Assembly (NCBI RefSeq): GCF_019900845.1
Contig: NZ_CP074570.1
Span: 4,340,001-4,404,000, forward strand
Direction: 5' to 3'
DNA: 64,000 nucleotides
Source: Paraneptunicella aestuarii
Lineage (GTDB): Bacteria > Pseudomonadota > Gammaproteobacteria > Enterobacterales > Alteromonadaceae
In this document: piece by piece, positions 27,430-37,720 of the stretch
Layout of the letters: each line of letters opens with the position of its first letter
Position numbering within the stretch: position 1 is the stretch's first letter
Program-made: the position numbers and the translations under genes
The notes under the pieces: generated by a model
What the model was told of the DNA's origin: nothing
Databases searched by the model: none
Seen by the model: only the letters and a program-made list of their open reading frames with translations

Positions 27430-28605
27430 TTAACCAGCAGTCATGCATTGCTTATACAGCTGCAACGCCCCAGCGTTGTCATGTTGACTTTCTTTCACTT
27501 TTGCCAACAGCAACATATCGCTTCTATCTTGACGTAATGTCAGTGCCTTTTGCAAGGCTTGAGCGGCTAAACCATAATCTTTGGTTTGGTAAGCCAAGTC
27601 ACCTAATATTGACAGCATTTCAGCATTATTCGAGTCTTTTTTTATCCAACCTTCCAATAACTTGATCGCAGAAGCAGGATTTGGCAAGCGTAGCTGCCTA
27701 AACAATGGTAATAATCTTGGGTCTGGCGCTTTCTTCTGAAAGTGCACCAATGCCTCTTCGGCGTCCTTATACATAGCCTGATCCAGCAATTGTCGGACAT
27801 AAGCAGCCTGATTCGCAGGGTCGTGACGGACTTTACGAGGCTGTTTTAACCACATGGATTTCAGCTGATAAGCGCCTTCTTTGCTGGCAATCTCGGCATA
27901 TGTCCCTTGAGCCGCCTTTTCTTCCCAGTCTTGCGCTTTCTCTTTTGGCAGATACTTTTTCCAAACGACCAACTTCTCGCTAAGCGTGTGCCAATCACCA
28001 CGCGCAATTAACGCATGAGCATAATGTTCTATTACATTCACTTGCTTCTGATGCACATCATCCAGATTGGCCAATATCAATATGGCGTTGTCATAATCTT
28101 TTTGTGCAGAGTAATGCTCACTCAAATACAAACTTGCAGCAACTTTAGCTTCTTCAAACTCCAACGCCTGTTGCCAATAATCAACCGCAACGTCAATGTT
28201 GCCAGATTGCTTTTCCACTTTGCCTAGCGCGAGTAAATCCAAACCCGAGAAGTCTCCTCCACGGGCTTTCAGCAATCGTTTTCTGGCAATGGTCAAATCA
28301 CCTTCTTCCAGCGCCAACATGCCACTACGAAACGCTTTTTGGATACGGCGACGGCTAAAGCTTCCAAACCAGCGTTGAGACCCGGAAATAGCACCGAAGG
28401 TCATGCCCAGTAGCTTTTTGAGTAGCCAAAGCCCAACAAATGCCAGCAACACTAAAAGCACAAACGAAATAACCGTCAGCTCAACAACTACGGAACCAAA
28501 AGAAATCAGCACATAGCCTTTATGGTCGGCTAACCAGGGGCCGACAAACATGCCAGCAACAGCAATGGCAGCCAAACTGAGTACAAACAGGGCAACCCGG
28601 ATCAT
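27430..28605 (-). CDS. hemY: HemY protein, membrane-anchored TPR protein
   Basis: Gammaproteobacterial HemY (not the protoporphyrinogen oxidase of Gram-positives), 391 residues. Two N-terminal transmembrane helices (about 3-22 and 40-65) form the HemY_N domain, followed by tetratricopeptide-like helices to the C-terminus (for example DYGLAAQALQKALTLRQDRSDMLLLA). Its molecular role is unsettled; it accompanies haem genes. Its start overlaps the hemX stop by four bases, marking it as the last gene of hemCDXY. Confidence 0.9.
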   Translation of the reverse strand: MIRVALFVLSLAAIAVAGMFVGPWLADHKGYVLISFGSVVVELTVISFVLLVLLAFVGLWLLKKLLGMTFGAISGSQRWFGSFSRRRIQKAFRSGMLALEEGDLTIARKRLLKARGGDFSGLDLLALGKVEKQSGNIDVAVDYWQQALEFEEAKVAASLYLSEHYSAQKDYDNAILILANLDDVHQKQVNVIEHYAHALIARGDWHTLSEKLVVWKKYLPKEKAQDWEEKAAQGTYAEIASKEGAYQLKSMWLKQPRKVRHDPANQAAYVRQLLDQAMYKDAEEALVHFQKKAPDPRLLPLFRQLRLPNPASAIKLLEGWIKKDSNNAEMLSILGDLAYQTKDYGLAAQALQKALTLRQDRSDMLLLAKVKESQHDNAGALQLYKQCMTAG

Positions 28606-29972
28606 AATACAGGCTCCTGTTCTGAGGCGTTTTCGATTGTTTGCTTGTCAGAATGAGTCCCTATCTCTGAGCCTTTTCCATGGTTTGCCAAATGTAATTT
28701 TAACGCTTTAGCAACAGCCAGTTCCTGTGGAACCCCGGATGCAAAATCCTGTTGCGACAATTCATTCAGGGATTCAAGGAAGGCTACCGCTGCGGTTTGC
28801 TGCAAGTCAAAATACTGAGTTAAGAGGTTCTGGCTCTGTTCAATGGCAGCTCGGTACAAGGCGAACTCTTCTCTTAGCAAGGCATTCTGAGCAATAAGCA
28901 ATTGGTATTTCAGTTGCTCTTTAACCAACCATTGTTGTTGTTCATTAATAAAAGGAGAAACGGGTTGTTCTGTGTAGGACACTCTAAACAAATTGTCAGA
29001 CACCCACTGCCCCAACTTAGCCCAAAAACCAGTGGCTTGTACGTCGTTAAATGACGACGTTTTGTAGAAAGTCTCGGGTTGTGGAATGGCTAAATCTGCC
29101 ACACGAGAATATAACGCTTGTAGGCGAATAGCGCTGTCGGTAACCGATACTACTTGCAATGAACGCAAAGCTTCGACATCGTTGGCAAGCGCTTGTCTCA
29201 CCATGAGTAATTCAGGGTCATTAGCTTCAGCTAGGCGGCTGTCGGCATCACGCAACAAACTGATAGCCGTAGCGCTGTCTTTCTCCAGCCATAATTTACG
29301 CCCCGCCATGCGAACCAGATAATCCGCTTCAGCCAACAACCATTCTCCGGTTTTTAATCCGGAAACCTGTTGCACTTGCTGGCTAAGACTATTTAGAGTG
29401 CTTTGATATTGTATCAGCGCCTGATCCACACTCTCACTTTGCTGCTTCATACGGCTATTCATGTCTGACTGCTGTTGTTGCAACGCACGATCAAACTGTC
29501 CTGAAAATTGCTCTTGCAGGTTTTGTTGCAATTGCGCCGATTGCTGCTCCTGATTGCTCAGGAACTGCTGCCAATGTTGCCATCCCAAAAATCCAGCATA
29601 AGCAATCGCAGCGAGAAACCCCAGATTGAACAGCACCAATAACCAAACTAAAGGCTTGCTTGAGGACGAGGATGCAGTCTGCGCTTTCTGGCTTGCAACG
29701 GGGGCTTTATTCATTGTTGGTTTTGTCTCGTTATCTGCTGTTTTTTTATCTGATGTTCTTTGCTTGTCAGTTTCAGATTTGGAAGCCTCAATACTTTTCG
29801 CGAGCTTATCTAAAGCGGCTTGTTGCTCTGATTGTTTTGAAACTGGAGTTTGCTTATCTGTTACCCGCTTTTCTGCCTGTGTCTTTTCTTCGTGCTTTTT
29901 TTCCACATCGGCGGCGTTATCAGATTCCTGACTCACTTTTCCTTTGGGATCATTTGTCGATTCACTGCTCAT
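28602..29972 (-). CDS. hemX: HemX, membrane protein of haem operon
   Basis: HemX-family protein of 456 residues, often labelled uroporphyrin-III C-methyltransferase though it lacks the methyltransferase motifs. Features: a charged low-complexity N-terminus rich in Lys, Glu, Ser and Gln (residues 1-105), one transmembrane helix (LVWLLVLFNLGFLAAIAYAGFLG, about 108-130), then a long coiled coil with repeated Gln (QQSAQLQQNLQEQ) and the HemX domain with EWLLAEADYLVRMAGRKLWLEKD. Overlaps hemD by one base and hemY by four, so tightly co-translated. Confidence 0.92.
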   Translation of the reverse strand: MSSESTNDPKGKVSQESDNAADVEKKHEEKTQAEKRVTDKQTPVSKQSEQQAALDKLAKSIEASKSETDKQRTSDKKTADNETKPTMNKAPVASQKAQTASSSSSKPLVWLLVLFNLGFLAAIAYAGFLGWQHWQQFLSNQEQQSAQLQQNLQEQFSGQFDRALQQQQSDMNSRMKQQSESVDQALIQYQSTLNSLSQQVQQVSGLKTGEWLLAEADYLVRMAGRKLWLEKDSATAISLLRDADSRLAEANDPELLMVRQALANDVEALRSLQVVSVTDSAIRLQALYSRVADLAIPQPETFYKTSSFNDVQATGFWAKLGQWVSDNLFRVSYTEQPVSPFINEQQQWLVKEQLKYQLLIAQNALLREEFALYRAAIEQSQNLLTQYFDLQQTAAVAFLESLNELSQQDFASGVPQELAVAKALKLHLANHGKGSEIGTHSDKQTIENASEQEPVL

Positions 29973-30742
29973 TACTTAACTCCAGGAAACTGTTTCATTG
30001 CAGCTAACAAAGCTGCGTCATTCGCTTTAGTGCTAACAAAAATATCACCGATGCCCAAGGTTTTTGCAATCTCAGCCACACGATCACCAACCACGATCCA
30101 GGACAAACGACGCAACCACTCTTTATCTAAAGAAGGCTCATTAAATGCGGCTTGTAGAAGTTCGCCACTGGTTGCCACCACACAACCAATGTCAGATGCA
30201 TGCCAGTCTTGATACTTAACCCAATCGGGGTTACTGACTCTGCGATATAGATTCCGTTCTATTACTTGATATCCCATTGCTGTTAATTGCGGGGTCAATA
30301 ATCCCCTGCCACCAAAACCTTTTAGCAATAATGCTTTGGGTTTAGATAGGCTCGTTACTTCAGGTGCCGAACTGTATTCCTGGATGAGCGACAGTAAGCC
30401 TTCACTGGTTTCCAATTCAGGATAACGCACGCTTCCATCACCTAAATTCAGGCGCTCGGCACTACTGGCGCCTACAGCAAAAGTAGCAAATATCGCATCA
30501 CGACCTGATCCTCGCATGAATCGGTGCAATTGCTCTCCCGCGAATTCAGCAACCGCGGTACTCGTCACCAATAGCAGGTCTTCGCTCTGCAAATCGGCCA
30601 AGTCCTGTTGCAATAACGCTAACGATTCAGGGTTTGGTTCCAGCTTCAATAAGGGTAAAGGCGCGCACTCAATACCTTGCTGAGCAAGAAACTCACACGT
30701 TCGCTGGCATTTACCTTCAGGCCGAATAATTAAATAGCGCAT
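29972..30742 (-). CDS. hemD: Uroporphyrinogen-III synthase
   Basis: Cytosolic enzyme that closes hydroxymethylbilane with inversion of ring D to give uroporphyrinogen III, 256 residues. The family is weakly conserved; the hemC-hemD-hemX order, length, the N-terminal YLIIRPEGKCQRTCEFL and the phrase LLVTSTAVAEF and VVATSGELLQAAF fit the two-lobed HemD fold. Its start shares a base with the end of hemC and its stop with the start of hemX. Confidence 0.9.
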   Translation of the reverse strand: MRYLIIRPEGKCQRTCEFLAQQGIECAPLPLLKLEPNPESLALLQQDLADLQSEDLLLVTSTAVAEFAGEQLHRFMRGSGRDAIFATFAVGASSAERLNLGDGSVRYPELETSEGLLSLIQEYSSAPEVTSLSKPKALLLKGFGGRGLLTPQLTAMGYQVIERNLYRRVSNPDWVKYQDWHASDIGCVVATSGELLQAAFNEPSLDKEWLRRLSWIVVGDRVAEIAKTLGIGDIFVSTKANDAALLAAMKQFPGVK

Positions 30743-31671
30743 TACGCACCATGCAATTCAGCCAACAACTTGTCTGCTCCTTGAGCCAACAATTCTTCTG
30801 CCACCTGTTGCCCTATTTTTTCAGCCTCAGACAACAATCCCTTCTTTTCCGATCTCAATATGGTTTTTCCGTCAGAAGAACCTACCAAGCCTCGCAAATA
30901 AATTTCATCACCGTGCAACTCAGCAAAGCTGCCAATAGGCACCTGACATCCACCTTGCAAACGTGCATTCATGGCACGTTCTGCCTTCACTCGAATTTCA
31001 GTCTCTGAGTGATTTAACGGAGCTAACAAAGCAATTAATTCTGCATCGTCATCACGGCACTCAATACCCACCGCGCCTTGCCCAACAGCCGGTAAACTTA
31101 ACTCTGCGGGTAAATATGAACGAATGCGCTCCTGCATGTTCAAGCGTATCAATCCGGCAGAAGCAAGAATAATGGCATCATACTCACCGTCATCCAGCTT
31201 ACCCAGGCGGGTATTTATATTACCCCTTAAGTCTTTAATCACCAAGTCTGCCCGTAACGCTTTTATCTGACACTGACGACGCAGACTGGAAGTCCCAACT
31301 ACTGCCCCTTCGGGCAATTCATTCAACGAGGCATACTGATGACTAACAAAAGCATCACGAGGATCTTCTCGCTCACAAATGGCATGCAAACCAAAGCCTT
31401 CGGGTAACTCTACGGGTACATCTTTCATGGAATGCACGGCGATATCAGCTCGCCCTTCTTGCATGGCAATTTCCAGCTCTTTAATAAACAAGCCTTTCCC
31501 GCCCACTTTGGCTAGAGGTGCATCAAGAATTCTGTCTCCCTGGGTTGTCATGGGAACCAGTTCTACGGTCAATTCGGGGTGATGTGTTCGGAGTAGATCC
31601 TGAACATATTCTGCTTGCCACATTGCAAGTGCGCTTTTACGTGTTGCTATGCGGAGAATTCGTTGAGTCAT
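30742..31671 (-). CDS. hemC: Porphobilinogen deaminase (hydroxymethylbilane synthase)
   Basis: Cytosolic enzyme that joins four porphobilinogens into hydroxymethylbilane, 309 residues. Landmarks: [16 protein letters not shown] at the start, the substrate-binding [38 protein letters not shown], and the dipyrromethane-cofactor cysteine in [13 protein letters not shown]. Length and motifs are standard. First gene of the leftward hemCDXY operon. Confidence 0.97.
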   Translation of the reverse strand: MTQRILRIATRKSALAMWQAEYVQDLLRTHHPELTVELVPMTTQGDRILDAPLAKVGGKGLFIKELEIAMQEGRADIAVHSMKDVPVELPEGFGLHAICEREDPRDAFVSHQYASLNELPEGAVVGTSSLRRQCQIKALRADLVIKDLRGNINTRLGKLDDGEYDAIILASAGLIRLNMQERIRSYLPAELSLPAVGQGAVGIECRDDDAELIALLAPLNHSETEIRVKAERAMNARLQGGCQVPIGSFAELHGDEIYLRGLVGSSDGKTILRSEKKGLLSEAEKIGQQVAEELLAQGADKLLAELHGA

Positions 31672-31799
31672 TCAAATAGCCTGGAAAATAAAATTGATAA
31701 AATAGGAATGGTATCACTGTTTCTTGCCAAGCGCCTGACTCGACTGGCTAAGAAAGTTAGGATGGCGAAAAGAGCGATACCCTGAGTGCTTATTGAGCA

Positions 31800-32195
31800 T
31801 CACTGGAACAAACGGTAAGTAAATTCATGCGCTTGTAGCTGCTGACCATCCATCCAGACTTGCACTTGCCAGTTGCCTTGCATCGCATCATTCATGCGCT
31901 TGCTGGAATAGGTTCGCCAGTTGTTACTACCAATCTTCAAGTCAATGACCGCTTTCTCGACACCATCAAGTAACCATTTATGCTGCAAAACCTTACCATT
32001 CATATTAGTCAGATGATTAAAGTAATACACTTGGGTAATGGTATTTGAATGCCCAACCACATCGTTTGCCAAATCGTCGGTTGGTTCCCGGTCTTCGATA
32101 GCACTGGTTAGTTGGCTACGTACGATGTCGGCTTGAGCGCCGAAAGCCAGCATCAAAGCGACAAAACTAATTAACATTATTCGAACAAGACGCAT
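31800..32195 (-). CDS. DUF2914 exported protein
   Basis: Small exported protein of 131 residues. Signal sequence: MRLVRIMLISFVALMLAFGAQA. The rest matches the DUF2914 pattern as I know it: ITQVYYFNHLTNMNGKVLQHKWLLDG ... NWRTYSSKRM ... GNWQVQVWMDGQQL, with an aromatic-rich beta structure. Function unknown. It stands 128 bases upstream of hemC on the same strand; DUF2914 proteins commonly sit near other envelope genes. Possibly co-transcribed with hem genes, not shown. Confidence 0.85.
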   Translation of the reverse strand: MRLVRIMLISFVALMLAFGAQADIVRSQLTSAIEDREPTDDLANDVVGHSNTITQVYYFNHLTNMNGKVLQHKWLLDGVEKAVIDLKIGSNNWRTYSSKRMNDAMQGNWQVQVWMDGQQLQAHEFTYRLFQ

Positions 32196-32258
32196 GAGTT
32201 TCGACCTCTACTTTCTATATACGCTCTACAAACAAGTCGTCGATGAATCAACCCCCAC

Positions 32259-32930
32259 TTATTTTAGTCGGGCTTGCAACCATTTAGAAATATCCTGAAT
32301 TTGCTCAAGGCAAACATTGTGCTGCATAGGGTATTGCGCCCATGAAGCATTAAATCCTTGCTCAATCGCTTTTTCGTAAGCAGTACGCCCCAGAGCAATT
32401 GGCACAACATCATCGTATACGCCATGAGCAGAAAAAATTGGCGTGGTTTTATTGATATCAGGCCAATTCTTGGCGTTCATATCGGGCTCACACATATAAG
32501 TCGACAAGCAAATCAACCCCGCCAACTTATTGGCGTAACGCAAGCCCAAGTGATAAGCAATTACTCCCCCTTGAGAAAAACCCGCCAGAATAATGCGATT
32601 AGACGGCACGCCATTAGCAATCTCAGCTTCAATCAAGGCTTCCACTCTCTGAGAAGAATCTTCAACTCCTTCCATGTCTGCACGATCTTGGAACGATAGG
32701 CTTTTAAGGTCGTACCAGGCACGCATTTGCATACCGTTATTGACGGTAATAGGGCGAATCGGTGCATGAGGAAAAACGAATCTCACAGCCAAATCCACTG
32801 GCAGATGTAATTGCGGCACGATAGGGGCGAATCCATTCCCAGAGTCACCTAAACCATGCAACCAAATAACAACAGCATCAGGTTTTGTGGCAGGATTAAC
32901 TTCAACGTAGGGTAAAGCTTCAACGGACAT
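32259..32930 (-). CDS. Carboxylesterase/phospholipase of alpha/beta hydrolase family
   Basis: Cytosolic alpha/beta hydrolase of the Abhydrolase_2 (carboxylesterase II/lysophospholipase) type, 223 residues with the chosen start. It shows WLHGLGDSGNGFAPI near the N-terminus (oxyanion HG), PHAPIRPITVNNGMQMRAWYD, the nucleophile Ser in GFSQGGV, and the acid/base pair in AHGVYDDVVPI and MQHNVCLEQ. ATG 32930 has TGGAGA upstream and gives the family's usual length; ATG 32978 would add 16 residues without a clear ribosome site. It may be cotranscribed with the DUF2914 gene 63 bases downstream. Confidence 0.88.
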   Translation of the reverse strand: MSVEALPYVEVNPATKPDAVVIWLHGLGDSGNGFAPIVPQLHLPVDLAVRFVFPHAPIRPITVNNGMQMRAWYDLKSLSFQDRADMEGVEDSSQRVEALIEAEIANGVPSNRIILAGFSQGGVIAYHLGLRYANKLAGLICLSTYMCEPDMNAKNWPDINKTTPIFSAHGVYDDVVPIALGRTAYEKAIEQGFNASWAQYPMQHNVCLEQIQDISKWLQARLK

Positions 32931-33167
32931 TCTGTCTCCAGGGTACATTTCCAATGTGGTGAAAGATTTCTCATTCAACTCAAGACAGCTTCAAATTAAG
33001 CCATACCAATGGTTGAGTTTCTTTCCCACTCTATGTTGTGATGGTTTACACGCTAATTTACTATGCATAGCAGTGAATGCAAAACAAGTTGTGCTAATAT
33101 TGCACTGGTAACCGTCTCAAATATGTAAAAACTCAACCCCATAAAAACAAAGAGAATCGCGATCACC

Positions 33168-33821
33168 ATGTCTAAAACACCTGGAAATCTATTCATTCTT
33201 GCCGCTCCCTCAGGTGCTGGAAAATCGAGCCTGATCAAAGCGCTGATAGAACGCTATAAAGAAGATACTCAACATCCGGTACAAGTTTCCGTATCTCATA
33301 CCACTCGCAAGCCAAGACCCGGCGAAGTGCATGGCGTTCATTATCATTTTGTCGATGAAAGCACGTTCAAAAAGCTGATTGAGGAAGATGTGTTTTTTGA
33401 ATGGGCTGAAGCTTTTGGCAACTACTATGGCACTTCAAAGCAAACCATAGCAGACACACTACAGCATGGTATTGACGTGTTTTTGGATATTGAATGGCAA
33501 GGTGCTCGTCAGGTTAAATCGCAAATCCCCGATGCCAGAACCATTTTTATTGCCCCTCCTTCCAAGAAAGCCCTGCATGAACGTTTAACCAATCGTCAGC
33601 AAGATTCCGCCGAGGAAATTGCACGCCGCATGGAGAAGGCTGAATCGGAAATTTCACACTACCATGAATTTGATTTTATCGTCATTAATGACGACTTCGA
33701 TCAAGCACTAAGAGAAATTGACGCGATCGTTATCAGCCAACGTCTACGCAAAGCTAAACAGGTCATTCGATATAAAGCATTGTTCGACGATTTACTGTCC
33801 GGAAACAAGCCGCAGCCATAG
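33168..33821 (+). CDS. gmk: Guanylate kinase
   Basis: Phosphorylates GMP to GDP, 217 residues. Walker A loop [14 protein letters not shown] at about residues 11-24, GMP-binding [33 protein letters not shown], and the lid [14 protein letters not shown] are present. First gene of the rightward gmk-rpoZ-spoT-ridA-trmH group, divergent from the carboxylesterase. Confidence 0.97.
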   Translation: MSKTPGNLFILAAPSGAGKSSLIKALIERYKEDTQHPVQVSVSHTTRKPRPGEVHGVHYHFVDESTFKKLIEEDVFFEWAEAFGNYYGTSKQTIADTLQHGIDVFLDIEWQGARQVKSQIPDARTIFIAPPSKKALHERLTNRQQDSAEEIARRMEKAESEISHYHEFDFIVINDDFDQALREIDAIVISQRLRKAKQVIRYKALFDDLLSGNKPQP

Positions 33822-33909
33822 CATATTTTGCTTGGCTATTGCTCAATAAATGAGTAAACTACGCGACCTTTTTTGTAATGCCTTATAAAATTAACGAACG
33901 GAGAACGAC

Positions 33910-34182
33910 ATGGCACGTGTAACCGTAGAAGATGCTGTGAAGAAAATTGGTAATCGTTTCGACCTGGTAATGGTAGCCGCTCGTCGTGCTCGCCAAATCG
34001 CCACCGAAGGCAAAGATCCTTTAGTACCGGTGAGCAATGATAAGGCAACGGTAACTGCTTTACGTGAAATCGAAGAAGGCTTGGTCACTGCAAGCACCTT
34101 GGACGAAGCAGAAATCAGAGATCAACAAGCGCAAGACGAACTGGAATTTGCCTCTGTTGGCAATATTTTGTCAGACCAGTAA
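33910..34182 (+). CDS. rpoZ: RNA polymerase omega subunit
   Basis: Small subunit that helps fold beta-prime and assemble RNA polymerase, 90 residues. The conserved N-terminus [30 protein letters not shown] matches the family exactly in layout. ATG at 33910 follows ACGGAGAACGAC. Located between gmk and spoT as in most gammaproteobacteria; omega also contributes to ppGpp binding, in keeping with the adjacent spoT. Confidence 0.97.
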   Translation: MARVTVEDAVKKIGNRFDLVMVAARRARQIATEGKDPLVPVSNDKATVTALREIEEGLVTASTLDEAEIRDQQAQDELEFASVGNILSDQ

Positions 34183-34203
34183 TAAAAAATTCCGCCTTCG
34201 CAA

Positions 34204-34232
34204 GCTAAATGCCGTTAAATCCGGCATTTAGC
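34204..34232 (+). terminator. Perfect 11-bp hairpin between rpoZ and spoT
   Basis: GCTAAATGCCG and CGGCATTTAGC pair perfectly around the loop TTAAATC, 21 bases after the rpoZ stop. No T tract follows, so it may be an attenuating or RNA-protecting element rather than a full terminator. Confidence 0.55.
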
Positions 34233-34300
34233 CATTGCATCCTAATAAAATCCCCGTATTCTTTACTTTATCCAGCAATTAAACTATCGCGTCGATCTGA

Positions 34301-36427
34301 GTGTATCTTTTTGAGGGTTTAAAACAAAAAATTACCGAATACTTACCACCAAGGGAAATTAAATTGGTGGAAAGCGCATTTGTGTTGGCAAAAAAAGCCC
34401 ACGAAGGCCAAATGCGTTCCAGCGGTGACCCATACATAACCCACCCTGTCGCCGTCGCCAGCATTCTAGCGAGCATGCGCCTGGATCATGAAACCCTGAT
34501 GGGTGCTTTACTTCATGACGTTATCGAAGATACCAGCTACTCCAAGCAAGATTTAGCTGAAGAATTTGGAGAAACCGTTGCTGAATTGGTAGAAGGTGTA
34601 TCCAAACTGGATAAGATCCAGTTTCGCAGTAAGGAAGAAGCGCAAGCGGAAAACTTTCGCAAGATGATGATGGCAATGGTAGAAGATATTCGCATCATTC
34701 TCATCAAGCTCGCTGACCGAACCCACAATATGCGCACATTAGGTTCACTTCGCCCCGACAAACGCCGCCGCATCGCCAGAGAAACCCTCGAAATCTACGC
34801 TCCCATTGCTCACCGACTGGGTATTCATGAAATTAAAAATGAATTGGAAGATCTGGGCTTTCAGGCCATGTTTCCTATGCGTTACCGCGCCCTGCGTTCC
34901 GCAGTAAAACAAGCAAGAGGCAACCGTAAAGAAATTATTGAGAATACCAAGCAGGAAGTGATCAGCCGCTTAAAAGAAAGAGAGATTGAATCGGATGTAT
35001 CCGGGCGCGAAAAGCATTTGTATTCCATCTACCGCAAAATGAAGAACAAAGAATTGATGTTCAATCAAATCATGGACATTTATGCCTTTCGGATTGTGGT
35101 GAATTCTATTGATGACTCTTATCGTGTGCTAGGTTGTATGCATGGCCTGTACAAACCCATTGAAGGCCGTTTCAAAGATTACATTGCCATTCCTCGTACC
35201 AATGGCTACCAGTCATTACACACTTCTTTAGTTGGCCCACACGGTATTCCGGTGGAAATACAAATCCGTACCAAAGAGATGGATGAGATGGCTGACAAAG
35301 GCGTTGCTGCTCATTGGGAATACAAAGAGGGTGAAACCAAAACCTCATCAACGGCACAAACCCGAGCTCGCAAGTGGATGCAGTCACTTCTGGAATTGCA
35401 ACACAGCGCCAGTTCTTCTTTTGAGTTTATCGAAAACGTCAAAGCCGACCTTTTCCCTGACGAAATTTACGTGTTTACACCAGAGGGCAAAATTATCGAA
35501 TTGCCCATGGGCGCCACCCCCGTTGATTTTGCCTATGCGGTACATACCGATGTAGGCAACTCCTGTGTTGGTGTAAGAGTGGATCGCAACACGTATTCCC
35601 TAAATCGTCGTTTAGAGAATGGCCAAACAGTAGAAATCATCACTTCGCCAAGAGCCAATCCAAACGCAAACTGGCTGAACTTCGTTGTTACCGCTAAAGC
35701 GCGAGCACACATTCGACAATTCCTGAAAAATCAGCGTTCCGAAGAAGCAATCAATCTTGGTAATCGTTTACTCAGACATGCAATGGGATCCGTACGACTG
35801 GATGATATTCCACAAGAAAGTATCGATCGCGTTGTTCAGGAAACCCAGCATACAAGTTTTGAAGCCTTGCTTGCCGACATTGGTCTTGGCAACGAGTTAA
35901 GCGCCATTGTGGCTCGTCGCCTGATTGGCGATGATCAGAAAAGCGAAGCCTTGGCAGATAAAAGAACCAATGTTGCTATCAAGGGTACAGAGGGGCTGTT
36001 GGTATCCTATTCCCCGTGCTGTCACCCTATTCCAGACGACCAGATTATTGCCGTTTTAAGTCCCGGAAAGGGAATGTTAATACACCAGGTAGGTTGCAGT
36101 AATATCAGGAAGCTGGTAAAAGAAGAACCCCAAAGGGTACTCCCAATGAAGTGGGAAGAAGGTGCGACCGGAGAGTTCAAAGCCGCCCTACGGGTAGAGT
36201 TGATCAACCATCAAGGTACATTGGCGACTCTAACCAACAGTATCTCCGCCTGTGATTCCAACATCATCGGCTTACAGACTGAAGAAAAAGAAAGCAACAT
36301 TTATTACATCGACTTGGAACTTACCACCAAGAATCGACACCACCTTGCGACCATTGTTCGTAAAATTAGAGCAATGCCCGAGGTTCAGTCGGTATCAAGG
36401 CATAGTAAGTCCAAGCAAACTTCTTGA
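34301..36427 (+). CDS. spoT: Bifunctional (p)ppGpp synthetase/hydrolase SpoT
   Basis: Cytosolic alarmone enzyme of 708 residues, close to the E. coli length of 702. Domains in order: HD hydrolase (about 20-195) with ITHPVAVASIL, LLHDVIEDT and LADRTHNMRTL; synthetase domain (about 200-340) with REKHLYSIYRKMKNK, RTNGYQSLHTSLVG and EIQIRTKEMDEMADKGVAAHWEYK; TGS (about 385-445, VFTPEGKIIELPMGATPVDFAYAVHTDVG), and a C-terminal ACT domain. The start is GTG 34301; the N-terminus VYLFEGLKQKITEYLPP aligns with the E. coli start, where a rare start is also used. Co-transcribed with ridA after ten bases. Confidence 0.97.
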   Translation: MYLFEGLKQKITEYLPPREIKLVESAFVLAKKAHEGQMRSSGDPYITHPVAVASILASMRLDHETLMGALLHDVIEDTSYSKQDLAEEFGETVAELVEGVSKLDKIQFRSKEEAQAENFRKMMMAMVEDIRIILIKLADRTHNMRTLGSLRPDKRRRIARETLEIYAPIAHRLGIHEIKNELEDLGFQAMFPMRYRALRSAVKQARGNRKEIIENTKQEVISRLKEREIESDVSGREKHLYSIYRKMKNKELMFNQIMDIYAFRIVVNSIDDSYRVLGCMHGLYKPIEGRFKDYIAIPRTNGYQSLHTSLVGPHGIPVEIQIRTKEMDEMADKGVAAHWEYKEGETKTSSTAQTRARKWMQSLLELQHSASSSFEFIENVKADLFPDEIYVFTPEGKIIELPMGATPVDFAYAVHTDVGNSCVGVRVDRNTYSLNRRLENGQTVEIITSPRANPNANWLNFVVTAKARAHIRQFLKNQRSEEAINLGNRLLRHAMGSVRLDDIPQESIDRVVQETQHTSFEALLADIGLGNELSAIVARRLIGDDQKSEALADKRTNVAIKGTEGLLVSYSPCCHPIPDDQIIAVLSPGKGMLIHQVGCSNIRKLVKEEPQRVLPMKWEEGATGEFKAALRVELINHQGTLATLTNSISACDSNIIGLQTEEKESNIYYIDLELTTKNRHHLATIVRKIRAMPEVQSVSRHSKSKQTS

Positions 36428-36437
36428 GGGATAGTGA

Positions 36438-36821
36438 ATGAGCAGGTCAATTATTCATACTGATAACGCACCACAAGCGATTGGTACATACAGCCAGGCT
36501 GTGCGTGTAGGTAAAACCGTCTATTTGTCGGGGCAGATTCCTCTGCGTCCAGACACGATGGAAATGGTTTCTGATAATTTTGAAGAGCAAGCACAACAAG
36601 TATTTTCTAACTTGAAAGCCGTATGTGAAGCTGCAGGCGGTACAATTCAAGACATGGTGAAAGTGAACATTTTCCTGATCGACCTGGGCAACTTTGCCAA
36701 AGTCAATGAGATCATGAGCCAACACTTCGCAGCACCTTTCCCCGCCAGAGCCGCGATTGAAGTTAAAGGATTGCCAAAAGGCTCTCAAATCGAAATTGAC
36801 GGTGTTTTGGAATTACCTTAA
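36438..36821 (+). CDS. ridA: RidA family 2-iminobutanoate/2-iminopropanoate deaminase
   Basis: Small trimeric cytosolic enzyme, 127 residues, that hydrolyses reactive enamine/imine products of threonine dehydratase. The family phrase [27 protein letters not shown], the mid-motif [20 protein letters not shown], and the substrate-binding Arg in [15 protein letters not shown] are all present. The ribosome site GAGG overlaps the spoT stop. RidA is commonly next to spoT in this group. Confidence 0.95.
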   Translation: MSRSIIHTDNAPQAIGTYSQAVRVGKTVYLSGQIPLRPDTMEMVSDNFEEQAQQVFSNLKAVCEAAGGTIQDMVKVNIFLIDLGNFAKVNEIMSQHFAAPFPARAAIEVKGLPKGSQIEIDGVLELP

Positions 36822-36858
36822 TTCCCAATCACCAATAGTAGATATAAGTAGATAAGTA

Positions 36859-37593
36859 GTGACCCCTGAGCGATATCAACGGATACGAAGAATACTCAAT
36901 AGAAGGCAAACAGACATTACCGTTTGCATGGAGCAAGTACACAAAACGCATAATCTTTCAGCAGTAATGCGTACTTGCGACGCGATAGGGGTCCATCAAG
37001 TCCATGCTATTTTGGACGAAAAAACACGCTTACGAAAAGGCACGTCCAAAGGTAGCCATCTTTGGTTACGCTGTACTCATCACGATACCATTGCTGACGC
37101 AGTCACTGAATTCAAGCGACAGAAAATGCAGGTATTGGTCACACATCTTTCTGATGATGCTGTGGATTTCCGTGATATTGATTACATCCAACCTACCGCC
37201 ATCATATTAGGGCACGAAAAGCATGGTGCCAGCGATGAGGCGATAGCCCTTTCAGATAAACGTATCATCATTCCGATGATGGGCATGGTGCAATCACTCA
37301 ATGTCTCTGTTGCAGGTGCGTTAATCTTGTATGAAGCGCAACGTCAGCGGCAATTAGCTGGCATGTACGACACCCCCCAATTGGATGAAACGATTTGCCA
37401 GCAATTAATGTTTGAACGAGGCCACACCAAACTTCACGAACAATGCATGAAAAAAGGTCTGCCTTACCCCGCAATTGGCGAGCAAGGCGAAGTGATCGCC
37501 GATGAACGCTGGTGGCAACAAATGCAATTAACGCCGGAAGCTCTGGCGGCACTGGAAGCAGAAGAAGAAGAAGGCGAAGAGATAGAGTTTTAA
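36859..37593 (+). CDS. trmH: tRNA (guanosine-18-2'-O)-methyltransferase TrmH
   Basis: SPOUT-class methyltransferase (SpoU/TrmH) of 244 residues, methylating G18 in the D-loop of tRNA. Motifs: N-terminal RRTQTD-type RQTDITVCMEQVHKTHNLSAVMRTCD, the SAM-knot IILGHEKHGASDEAIALSD, and PMMGMVQSLNVSVAGALILYEA. The start is GTG 36859. The C-terminal tail is strongly acidic (EEEEGEEIEF). Position between spoT/ridA and recG is the conserved gene order. Confidence 0.95.
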   Translation: MTPERYQRIRRILNRRQTDITVCMEQVHKTHNLSAVMRTCDAIGVHQVHAILDEKTRLRKGTSKGSHLWLRCTHHDTIADAVTEFKRQKMQVLVTHLSDDAVDFRDIDYIQPTAIILGHEKHGASDEAIALSDKRIIIPMMGMVQSLNVSVAGALILYEAQRQRQLAGMYDTPQLDETICQQLMFERGHTKLHEQCMKKGLPYPAIGEQGEVIADERWWQQMQLTPEALAALEAEEEEGEEIEF

Positions 37594-37720
37594 TTAACCT
37601 GAAACCATGCGATCCTGACTCAAGGCAAATCTCCACTTCCGAAATAAAAGTGAAAACGAAATGAAAGTCTTCTCGGCTTTATCGGGTCAAACTCGTGACA
37701 TTAACTACAAACGACAGACC

